DNA of 64,000 nt from Saururus chinensis. Its lineage: Eukaryota > Streptophyta > Magnoliopsida > Piperales > Saururaceae. The notes under the pieces were generated by a model that was not told the DNA's origin, ran no database searches, and saw only the letters and a program-made list of their open reading frames with translations. Of the stretch, positions 35,270 through 46,900 are shown piece after piece. Numbering within the stretch: position 1 is the first letter of the stretch; each line of letters starts with the position of its first letter. The stretch covers positions 21,012,501 through 21,076,500 of the forward strand of contig CP141146.1 of the NCBI GenBank assembly GCA_035235625.1, given 5' to 3'. Made by a program: the position numbers and the translations under genes.

Positions 35270-36770
35270 CTACTTAGGTTGGCCTAGGCTAGTTTGAAGC
35301 TCCCTTCCGCATGACATCAAGAAAAATGAATGAAAAAGAAACAAAAAATGATGCAAGTTTAGAAGATTTGGAAAAAGCCAAGCCCTAGAAAAGTGATTTG
35401 AGAAAAAATAAATCAAAAGGGCATGGCATATTCTTTGTTAAGCTTCTATTTTTATATCTTTTTAGAAGACAATGTACATAGATTCTACCTTAACTGAGTC
35501 AAAAAATGAGAATTATGTCTTCTCTAGAGTCTCAACAAATTTGTCTCTTTTGAATGAGGAGGATCTTGAAAGATTCATGAGTGAAGGAGACAAGAGTTAA
35601 ACATTAGTGGTTTCTTAAAAAGATTACTAAAAAAGAATTAAAATATTAAAAAGAAGAAATAAAGATTGATAATCGCGAACCAATGGAGTAAACTAATCTA
35701 GGGCAAGGTATAACTGACCATAACCTATGGTGCACCTAGATTAAGGGCTGAATTAATGAAATTCGACAAGAGAGGTCAACATGTTTTATTTCTAGGTTAT
35801 TTTCCTTGTTAATTTTTTACATTAGGTTGATATATTAGCCTAAAATCATATTACCCTGTGGTTTCATGAATCTCTATTGATTAAACTTTGAATTCTTTGC
35901 ATTTAAAAGTTTTAATTTGATTTGGAACTTGGTGAACCAAAATAATTTTGAAGAGTAAAGTAAATTTTGACTGATTCTTATAATGTTATTTTTTCAAAAG
36001 TTGATTTTAAATAACTTTTAAGAATTCGATACAAGTATAAGATTGTTGCTATTCAATGACACTTTGTTGATTTTGCAATTTTAGGGTTAGTAAATCTTTT
36101 AGCAAATACTAGGATATTTCTACATGTTTATATATGTTTCTAGATCGTTAATTGATCTTAGAATGTCTTTAATAAATAAGATAAAGACCATTATTCATGA
36201 TGAGTTTATTGAAGTAGAGTCTCTATTATTGATTCAGTTTGATATATGAACATTACATGATGATTTTGATGTATCTTCAAACTGATGATTATGATTAGAT
36301 ATAGACTTAATTGATTATATCTTTCATGTCTAAGAATCATATTGACTTGATTCTTCTTAGTCAAAATTTCTAATGTTGTTTCTTAACCTATATTTTCTCA
36401 ACATGTTTTTTTACTTACTTTTGTCTATTTCTAACAAACGGGGGGAGAGTATGCGACTAATTTGTTAAGTGTCAAGAAAAAAATTTGGAACTTGAATGTC
36501 ATATGTCACAAGTACTTGAATATTTAAATTCTATATTTATTTATTCTTTTGGAATAATATTATGTTAGTATGTTCTTGTTTGTGATGTGTAGGATGATTA
36601 AAGGTTGAAGATCACCACACCACATTAGATATGAGTATCATAGGTGAAGTGAGAAAGTCATTGTCAAAGTTGAACAATTGCTAGAGTCTGATCGATGCAC
36701 TATGAGTTGTAATTTTCTTTTTCAGATGACAGGTTGTAGTGTTTTGTCAAGAAATTGCCAAATGGGGAGA
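35270..36770. other. Sequence between two inverted family-D LTRs; decayed element interior
   Basis: AT-rich with stops in all frames. A short plus-strand reading near 35310-35400 (MNEKETKNDASLEDLEKAKP) recalls gag-like charged sequence, but the match is weak. 36430-36448 is purine-rich (ACGGGGGGAGAGT) and 36755-36770 (CCAAATGGGGAGA) is a good polypurine tract just before the LTR at 36771. 36545-36770 matches 59715-59937. Confidence 0.5.
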
Positions 36771-38010
36771 TGGCAAGAACATATGTGGTCATATGTATTG
36801 TATAGCTTATTTTGGTGAACAAAATATTGTCAAATTGATGTGTAATTAGAGCTATAAGATAAAATGCTTACTACTAAAGATCACATATTAAAGATGAAGC
36901 AGATCAAAAGATTTATAAGTATTTTTGTAGGTGAAAACACGCACACACATCACATTCCACACTTAGGATAAAGGGTTTATCATATTAGAGTGTGAGAAAA
37001 GAATGAGTGAAAAATTACATAAGTATATAAAATTTTCATTCAAAATTAATTGGGATTAAAAAGGGATTAATCGGGAAAAAAAAATAAATTTCAATATTGT
37101 AGCAGCAATCGATGGACAATAGCGATCGATCGGTTACTATAGCACTTTTTACTAGTTTCACAAAATGAAGCTGAGAGTTGGCGATCAGTTAATTTTTACA
37201 GTGATCGATCATTGGAGCTCGTATTTTTCTAAGATAGGCCATTTCGACTTGAATTTGATTCCTATTCAAGGTCTAACACTTAAAATGACTTAGTTAGCTA
37301 TATAGGTATGTTTTGGACGTGGGGAAAGTGGAGGGAAGCCATTCTTAGCATAAAGAGAGATTGGTAAGTCTACTCTATTGAGTTTTGAGAGTATAGAGAT
37401 TTCTATTGGCTATATGTTTTAAAGATCAATTCAATTAGCTAAAAGTAAGAAAAAATTCACAATACAACGCACAAGAGCTTGAGGAATTGCATCAAATTTC
37501 TTTATCGAGTAATTGAAGAAACTCTAAAGAAGATCAACAATTTGATTGAGTTGCTAGAAGGAGACGAAGACGAAACACAAAGAGGTAAAGCTTGAAGATT
37601 TTGACAAAGGGAGAAAGTTTAAGGCCAACAACGAAGAGGATTGAACATAGAAAAAATATTTTTGTTTGTGTCGAGTTAAGAGGTTGGTTGGTTGTTCTTG
37701 GGTCTTGTAAGTTTTTGCTTGCTAGTGCATTGATTTGGCCTTGTGAGGTTGCCGTAGTTTTTTACCCAAGTTTGGGTTTTTCATGTTAAATCCTTATTGA
37801 TATTACATGCTTTATGGTTTGATTTCTTAATAGCTTGATCATGAATGAGTATAGTCATTAGTTTTTTTTATTGTTTTTGTTATGAAAAAGAATTATGTGC
37901 ATAGATGTAAGAACTCTTAATTCTTACTTATTGATGTACTAGTTTTAGGAGCAATCTAGTGATCTACTAGGTCGATTAGACGGATATTAAACTCTCAGTT
38001 ATCTTGCATT
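36771..38010 (+). repeat. Family-D LTR, copy 2, plus
   Basis: It begins TGGCAAGAACATATG right after AAATGGGGAGA, the same junction as at 59938. It contains paired GATCGAT words (37105-37215), a 'tttacccaagtttgggttttt' block (37760-37781) that matches copy 1 inverted, and 'gcaatctagtgatctac' near 37952. The small open frame 37592-37789 lies within this LTR and is not a gene. Confidence 0.6.
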
Positions 38011-38224
38011 TTTATGTGGGGTCCCACTTATATGGAATGCTTCTCGAGGTCATAACTTTTACTCTCAACCTCCATTTCTTGCGTTCTTCGGCTCCGTACA
38101 CTCATTTAAGAGCTCTATCCACTTAATAGAGTTTCACACATCTATTCCAGCTAGTACCATTCCTAAAATAGAAAATTATACCTAATCCTTCATGTTAAAC
38201 ATAATTAGAAAATTGGGTATTACA
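38011..38224 (-). repeat. Fragment of another LTR, 5' edge at 38224
   Basis: The minus strand starts TGTAATACCCAATTTTC at 38224, preceded by a purine tract (38225-38240), the same LTR/PPT layout as at 32448. Only a short LTR piece remains; the left limit is unclear. Confidence 0.45.
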
Positions 38225-38419
38225 ACTTTCCCCCCTTAAAAGGAATTACGTGCCCACAATTCGACCAAAAATAATTTTAGAAAATGACCTTCAAAAACAA
38301 ATGAAAAATCTTTTTTCTAATTAATCTAGATTCTCTATGAACATTTGTTTTTAATTTATACTTTTAGTTTGTGCTAGATTGTTACACTTTCGTAGGAAGA
38401 TCCTTCCTCAACTATCATT

Positions 38420-38760
38420 TGTAATGCCCCAGCCTTCAACATATAAAATTAAAGGCCGAATCCCGATTCTGGAGTTAAAAATATCATAATAAAAAATTTC
38501 TTTTCTTCCACTAGGATCCTCATATGCTCATGAGAGTTGTAATAGTCCTCTGTACCTTGGCGCTTTCACGAAACACTCTTAAAGAATAAATTAATAATTT
38601 ATTTATTAATTGGATTGGACTAACATTGACATAATGTTGGTTGCCTCCATACTTATAGGATAATATCTCTAATATAATTCTAATAAGATGGGATCTAAGC
38701 GTAGTTTTCCTTAGCCGATAATATAATCAGATAAATCATTCTCAAAATTAGATAAATATC
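38420..38760. repeat. Fragment related to the family-B LTR end
   Basis: It starts TGTAATGCCCCAGCC, then 'aatgttggttgcctccatac' and 'aagatgggatctaagcgtag'. These echo 29321-29880 in order and spacing. 38761-40379 beyond it is AT-rich and holds no recognisable gene. Confidence 0.45.
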
Positions 38761-39602
38761 TTATTTTTATAATCCGATTAATTGTTCAAATTCAGGCAAA
38801 TCATTCTTTCTTAGAATCATGATTCCTAATGATTTACTCTCATGCTCATGGGGCAACTGGAGTCGAAATGAAAGAAATTTTCTTATGATATCCTAATTCT
38901 TGTATGCATCAAAGCGAAGTGTGGCAGTATCCATAATTGATAGCTTTTAGGATTTATAAAAAATAACTATCTAGAAAATTGATAATTTTTGGATTTTATA
39001 CTAAATAACTACTCAAAGAGCCCAAAGACCTAAAACATCAAAAAAATTCCATTCAACAAATAGAAGTTCTTCTCAAAATATAATTTAATATCTCACTACA
39101 ATTAAGACAAATAAATAGAAGAACTCCATTGAAGTTTCTATTGTGTGGTGTCTTAATTGTTTAAGATTTATTTGTCTTCTATTTTTGATTGGTAGACTCT
39201 ATTATTTAAATTTGAGTCACTAGGTCCTATATAAGAAGTTGGTGCCTCGTTGGTAGCTATAATGAGAAATTTTCTATGCAATTTTATTAAAGAAGAAGAA
39301 AACTTCTAAATCTTTTCCTTTTATTTTGTGAGATTAATTGTGTGATTGGCGAGAGAGGAAATTTGTGCACACCTTATCCAATGAAGTGTTTTCCCATCAC
39401 ATCCCCTTCTACACAACATCATGGTTTAATGATAAATTTCTCAACAAAGGCTATCATTTTTTAACGCAGAAGAAGTAAATTTTATCAGACAGTCTACAAC
39501 TTCCAAAATTCTTATTTTTTCCAACAATTCCTTATCTTGATCTTTATCTTGTCAATCTCCTTTTTCAACCCATCCCTGGTTTTTATTAGAAAAAAAACAT
39601 TT

Positions 39603-39630
39603 CCAGAGCTATAGTTCACTATAGCTCTGG
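39603..39630. repeat. Perfect 12 bp inverted repeat with 4 bp loop
   Basis: CCAGAGCTATAG, loop TTCA, CTATAGCTCTGG. An isolated hairpin in non-coding DNA; no poly-U tail or known family. Confidence 0.8.
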
Positions 39631-40379
39631 GAAGTTGGCTGTCAGATAATGACCTCATACCATGATCTGATGGCCAATTTGCCAAAGCTGTAGCCTACAC
39701 CTCTAGCTTCTGTTTTTATTATCTTACCGAACAATGGTGATTGCTAGCATATACAAAGTGCACATCTGAGGCACTTCATGCACATGCTTAGTGAATGATG
39801 ATGAATGCTCGAGGATACATTCAAATGTTTAATATTGAATGATTCAAGCAGCCTTGCCAAACTTCTTTGAAGGTTAATTTACTTAATTCTATCATTGCGT
39901 CAAATGGGTGAATGAATATTATTTTGAAAGTTGATCTATATGGATCATCCAGGAATCGTCTTTGTGTTCTTTTTTCTTTCTACCGGAGTCTTTGTAATCT
40001 TATACGTGGTGTACCTTTATTAACGATGAGATACACTTACGCCCCACATTAGATACTTCATTGGTAGCAATGAGAGCATCTGATTTGCTTGGACTCATGG
40101 GCAGTTCCATTGTCCTCCAATCATAAATTTGGACAGGGATTGATTGCTCATTCGAATAGCTGACCATCTGCTTTTAGTTAGGGGTGTAAATAAGGCAATT
40201 GGAACTTATAATTTATGGATCTATTTTTAACTGCTTCCCCATTCGCCAAAGATTTCATTAGTTCGCAAATAACAATAGAAATGAAGTTTGTGTCTGGAAG
40301 ATTCTTACGGACGCCTTCATTTATTATGTTTGGTGGGAAAGGAATTCAAGGCTTTCAGTGTTGGGATACTAAAATATTA

Positions 40380-40443
40380 CTCCGTCCCATATTAAGCATC
40401 CTATTTGGTTTTCCAAAATAAGATACTTAATGGATGGAGGGAG
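40380..40443. mobile_element. Short Stowaway-type MITE, TA target site
   Basis: CTCCGTCCCATATTAAG at the left and CTTAATGGATGGAGGGAG at the right are inverted ends of the Stowaway (Tc1/mariner) type, flanked by TA on both sides (40378-40379 and 40444-40445). It is only 64 bp, so internally deleted. It lies about 0.5 kb beyond the stop codon of the NusB gene. Confidence 0.7.
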
Positions 40444-40957
40444 TATGTTTCAACATCTCCGCATGTACTTACTTCTCTTCATATTTTTCCCTTTTTTGTA
40501 TGATAAATGGTGGATATAATCTGAGTAGCTGGATAATGGTATTCTTTACCTTTGATAAATGAATTTAAGCCTCAGCCACACTCGTACCCAGCCAAAAAAA
40601 TGTCACTTGCAGTTGACGTTCTGCACATCTTTTTTATAAATTTTGCACCATCAAATTCATTTTCCAAAGCTTTCACTTTCAATATGCTTTATACAATGTG
40701 ATCCTACCTGGGCTCAACATATAAAAATTGTCGATTGATAGAACACACACCAAAATACTATCACAAGCATTATCTCTAGGCGTTTGTGATCTAGGACTTG
40801 GACCATGACTATTCACCGGTTTTCAATTCTTTATGATTGCTCGCACACCATCTCAGAATATTTCTCAGGTGATTTTATGTGATCAATTTTTATGAATTTC
40901 TAACATTAGAAGGATAATATCCTCAATCACCAGTACAAAACAAGTTATCCTCAATGT

Positions 40958-43900
40958 TCATGATTTGGCTTCTAAAGCTCGGGCCAATTCCACTGCTGTG
41001 TGATCTTGTATAAAAGTTCTAAGGCATCCATTGATTATCCGTGGTGCTGAACCATCGCAGAATCGTTTTGCAAGATCAACCGCCTTCATAAGTAGGCTAC
41101 CTCAGTCAAAAGATTAAATGATTAAAGATCTCGGTTTTAAGAAATTAATGGAACAAAAACTGACCTCATTTATAACAATTTGGTATCTAGTCCCAATTAT
41201 TGTTATTTCTGCCATTGCTAAATGGAGAATGCAAAGCTCCAAAATCTTTCCAGCAGGCTCATCCTACGGGAAAAGACAAGAAGAAATTGTATTTAGAGAG
41301 AAGAGTTAGAATCTGCAAGAGATAAAGGAGTGCATATATGCAAAAATTAAGAAGTTAGCAAGCCGTAGCATGCTGTATAGGACCTGTGGCACACTGGGGA
41401 GATTGTGATTTCGGGTTTCATTAGTTGCATGAATCACCGCTAGTTTACCCAGTTCAGACACCAACAGTTGTTGGTACTTTCTGACAGAGGAGAATGAATC
41501 TTATCTTAGTCAGGTACAGGTTCCAAACAACACTTTTTTCAAGGGAGCCAGGTCATTTACATGGTCATTTAATGGAAACAAGCAAAAAAAGATTTGGTAG
41601 CTCTCTATCGTGCAGGGCACATTCACAGTATTTTATAATATTTTATAATTCTATTGACCACAAAAACACTATCAAGGCAGGTCGATCTTGAAAATAATTG
41701 TGATGTCCTACAAGAACTTTAACATCTTAAAAGCCAATAATGAACAACCAACATTAAACAAGAAAGGAGAACCATATATCTTCGTTCACAGGAATCGGCT
41801 TGGGCTTCAAACAGGCTTTAAAAGTTGAATCAAGAGAATTTAAAACAGTTTTAGTATACAAATCAATCCATCTGAAATATGTGCTTAAAAAGTGTCACAA
41901 GGAAAAAGGAACGATTGTCAGAACCATAAGTTAATTGGGAGTTTGGTTGCACTTTTTTGACAATCACCTTTCACAAATACAAATTTGTGGAAGTGAAAAG
42001 CACCAAAAAAGTACTTGGTAGCTGGTTCCATAAAAATAAAGTCGTGGAAACCCACTATTTAAAGTTTCCGCAAAAAAAATACACCCCGGGGCTGTTCTTT
42101 TTTGGATCCAAACTTATAGGGCTTGGGCTACCCACCCCTCCCTCCACCACAGTACACTCCCTTTTCCCTCCTCTTGACATTGTTGCTGCCACTAATCACG
42201 GCCTATCATCACTGTCACCGCCTCTTGTCAAGGTCATACAAGGGCCGATGGAAAGTGTCACAAAATTTGGTAAAATTAGCCAAATGAGGACTTCGGGAAA
42301 CCAATCAGCCGATTCGCCAAATAATTGATTTTTTACAAAAATCGAAAGTAAATCACGATTTTTCAGAAATATTGTGCAAGTGATATAAAGTGTGCATAAC
42401 ACATTTTGCATGCTCCCAAGATTCTGGCAGAAGTGCACAATAATGATTTCTAGAGGCAAAATGTGTAATTACCCAATAATTCTTGCCATGACCTATGCCC
42501 TTTTATTTTCCTTTCTTTGACGTGAATACTCTATCTTCAAAGACGAGCAAATCTGGTGAGCACTTACCAAAGGCTTTTTCTCTCCCCTTTTTTTTCAACA
42601 TGGACTAACAGGTTGGCATATGCATCAAATAAAGGAAAAGAACACGAATATATTTATAACCATTGAAAGTCGTGTATATTAGTAATAAAAAATAATTTAT
42701 AATGTACTGTTCAAATATATCATAATCATAATTATAATCAAGTAGCACCTTTTTCTAACACTTTAGGGTTGGCAACATGGATCTTACACCTCCATTTTAG
42801 CCTGTTATATGCCAACTCTTTCGTAAGAAATAGCATAGTCATATTTTTCCCTATTAATTTCATCAAAGTTCTCTTAGGTCTCCTCCTCACCAGGGCATCC
42901 ATTGGTCTTCTTTGTACATGCCTATACCAACGCAACTTACACTCTCTAAACTTCTCCCTTAAAGGTGCTACCTCTAAGTTATCATGTATATACTCATTTC
43001 TAATCTTATCTTTCCTAGTTATTCCACACATCCACCTTAGAATCCTTATTTCAGCTACATTCGGTTATCATCTTTGGTGTCCAACATTCTACTCCATAGA
43101 GTAGTATTCTAGGTCAAATAGCTATCTTATAAAACTTACCTTCAAGCCTATTTAGGACTCGCCAATCATACAATACTCCTGAAACCGCCCTCTATTTTAC
43201 CTACTCTGCATTAATTCTATGTACCACATCACTAGCGATATCTCCCTCTTTATGGATAATAGAGCCCAAATATCAAAATTGCTCACATCTTAGCACTTCT
43301 TACCCATCTATTTTGACTAAAGTTCTACCTTTAGTTCTACTTTTTCTTAAAGTTAAATCCCATATACTTTGACTTAGTCTTGCTTATTTTATAACCTTAT
43401 GATTCTAGAGATTCCCTCCACAATTCTAGTTTGGCATATAACCCTGTCATAATCTCATCAACTAAAATTATATTATCTGCAAAAAGTAAGCACCAAGGTA
43501 TACTATCTTATATATGTGCAATTAGTTCATCCATAACTAGAGCAAAAAGATAAAAGTAGTTCGTCCATATCTTGTATATGTGCAGTTAGATATCAAATAA
43601 AATATTTATCTTAAATTTAAAATTTTAAGTTGAAACTATGCCTTCTATCATTGTGAACTATAGCTCTATATGAATTTTATTTATAAATATATTTAGTGTG
43701 AATAATATCATTTTTATCAAATTTTTAATAATTCCGAATTTTCCTAAATTTGAACTTTGTGACAATGTTGATGGATTGCATGGTGAATATTGTGGGTGAT
43801 TCCTCTTCCAAGGTCTTATGTAAAGAGGATATCAAGAAGCTGGAAGAGGAACAGCTCCAGCCAGCGCATTGCTGGACTTACAAGTGACAGCACGCTGAGG

Positions 43901-46900
43901 TTCGGTGGAGGAATGGTGAAGGCTCAAAGATGAGGTGGAAGCGCCTTCCCTACTGGGACAACCTCACCATCCGTGCATTGTGCCTCTCGGAGCGTCCGTT
44001 GGCTTAGTCTCAACACAGGTTGGGGAGGACTACAAAAGCTTTACATCCCCTAACGATCCCAGTGCCGCGGCACAACGGTACCATTTTTTAATTCCCCAAC
44101 TCCCAAATTCGGTTTTTCTACATTTGATTTTTGTCGTTGGATCCAATTTGCTTTGATTTTTCTTTACTGTTAGCTGTTGTAGTATTTAGTGTACCATTTT
44201 TAGCCCCACTTGAAAAGTTCAAGATAACCCACCTATGTGGGGTCTTGTTTGGTAGGCCCATTGATATGAGTCTAACAGTACCAAGAACATGCGAATCCAA
44301 ATTCGAGAGCGAAAGTTACGGTTATTTGAAGTTTCAAGCACATATTCAAATTAAATTAATAAAAAAATAAGGGATCAAATTTTAGTGAGCTTACACCAGA
44401 GGATGACATCAACCGGTTGATGCCAGTGCTACATCACAACATCATGTAGTGCGTAGGTGCATGACGCAGAGCACATTGTGACATGTCGTAAGGGAGCGCG
44501 ACACACATATGCCAAGTGGGGTGAAATCCCATGTGGCAACACTATGCACGCCATGCAGCACCACACGGCACAAGCGGAGTGCACATTTGTGGCTATAGAT
44601 AGGGGATGGAGCTGGTTTTTCTGATCTTTTCCCATCTCCTAAACATATCTCCCTTGCTGTTAGCTCATTTTAAGTTCGATTTGGGCAATTGAAGAAGCAT
44701 TTCTATATAATTCGAGCATGTTTTACGCAATGGAGGGATCATTTTGTCGAGTTAGGGACTCTTGAAGGGCAAAAGTGTCTATTAAATTGAAAGGAAATCT
44801 TGTTGCCTTTAAACTCGCGTCGAGAATAGGCACATGGCTTATGGATTTGATTCATGCTTTTTGACATGAAGTATTTATTAAATGCATATTTTCAAAAGTC
44901 CAATTGGCTTGTATGGTTTTAAAATGATGAACTTGTACATATTCTTTATGTTAAGATTATGGTATTATGATACCTATGATAAGGAAACCATTGGGGTTGA
45001 TTCCACCCTCGGAGCAGGATGGTACAAATATGATGTATTGAGTTGACAAAGCCTTTGGAGTGGGTAGGAGGTGGGGTGCATAAGAACACAAAGACCCACG
45101 GCCAAGAGGGCAAAGACTTACTACGATGCAAAGAGCAATAGAAGCCAATATGGCATTTCTATTCCACTTAGCTCTAGGTTGAAACCCACTTGAGATGGGT
45201 AAAAATTGAGATGCCGATTTCTGTTAATGATTATGCTTATAAGTAGTATGTTTTGCTAAGTTATACATATGAATAATGAAATATAAGTCAACGACATTTC
45301 ATGTTATTATTTATGCCCTTTGTCATTACTCCTATCAAGTATTTTCAAAATACTCACCACCCCCAGACTTTGCAGGAAAGGAAAGGGAGTGCATAGCAGA
45401 AGCATTGTGGTTCCATAGGATTGTTACAACTTTTGCACATAGATGATCCTATATTTTTAACTTCCAAGTTAAGTTTTTCCCTTTATGTTTGAGGTGCTTG
45501 TGAACCGCATTACACCCATTCCCATTAATCTTAGCACCTTTTTTCCACTGTCATTGAGATTTTGTTTGGCTTGTTTCTGAATAAGCCTAACAATGCAAAA
45601 GTTGTGGAAGAATTAAGACAGAACCACAAGTTCAAGTTTGAGAAAGATTTTGTCCAAAAAGAAGGCCTCCTGGTGAGAATCCGAAATGGCCATTTCATAA
45701 TATGGTTAATTGTGTTGTGCTTTCATCTAAATTTCCAGTTTAACTTGAGTAACGAAAGCAATAGTTTTTACTAAGTAATGATTTGATTGAGTACTTCTCC
45801 GCTGCTGTAGGAGCGATGACCAAAGAATGACACTTCTAAAGACCATGTAATATCTGCATTTGTGAAATCTAACCCAAATGGACTCCTCAAACTCCTAACT
45901 CATAAAAATCTTTTTCTCTTTGCATTAATTTCTTTTGTAAAATCCTTTTCCCTGCCAAACATGGCAAACTGGTGAGTAATGAATGAAAATTAAGCCTTTA
46001 TTTCTCTATTTCTTCCATTTGTGATGCTTCTTTCTTACTATTCTGAAACACCAACTCTTACTTCCTATACTATAGTCATCTTCTATTCTAGAACTTCATC
46101 TTCCAACCCACAGAAAATAGTAAAAGATTTTCATTCAGTAATCTATACTCTACCAATATGTCATCCAGCTCTTTAGATTTCATCCCTCCATGATCCGTTG
46201 TAATACAGTAATTAGGAGAGGACAAAGGGCGGATGGGAAAATATAGACAACTTTTCTTACATGTTCGTTCCCCATTTACGCTTTTCCGGACCAATACCCA
46301 AACACCAGTTTACATCTTTAACCCAACCCACTGGAGCCATACCCTCAAACAGCCAGAGTTTTGAGAAATTCAGACAATTTATTTCAATTTGTGCTATATC
46401 AGATTACCAATTTAATCCTGTTTACCAACTGTGCCCACAGCAGAAGCTCACCAGAATAAGTCTGGATAGTCTCTTTCTGCACAAAGGGTTGACTCTCCAG
46501 AAAGTTTGTATCATTTGCACTTTTATGATAAACAGATTCTAACAAATACCACTTCCAGGGGACTGACTATGCAATATGCACTAAAGCTTATTTTATTATA
46601 AAAAAATTCTAGCATATTTGGCAGCCTTAAATTCCTTATGGGCATTGTATAGATTAAGCTCTGGTGTCTATCGCAAGAGGAAGGAAGAGCCAGATGTCAA
46701 CAACACATAGCGGTCCTTGGTGATAAGGAGAACAGACAATGCACTGAAATTGCCAAAACAACAAGTCAATGGGATGGCATCTCTAAAGCTTGTTGATATT
46801 CCCCATAGTGAAAAGCCCTAGAACCAAAAAACTCAGCAATTCCATTGTTTCAACAAAGCCAAATATTTTTGCATAGGATGCCATCTCTGGCTGCAAAAGA

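Noticed and set aside
36430..36448. Second polypurine tract (ACGGGGGGAGAGT) as an LTR border
   Set aside because: No TG-starting LTR match follows it. The tract at 36755-36770 is shared with another copy and fits better.
43935..45148. Small open frames in the NusB intron
   Set aside because: Short, without domain or splice support, and located in LTR-like non-coding sequence.
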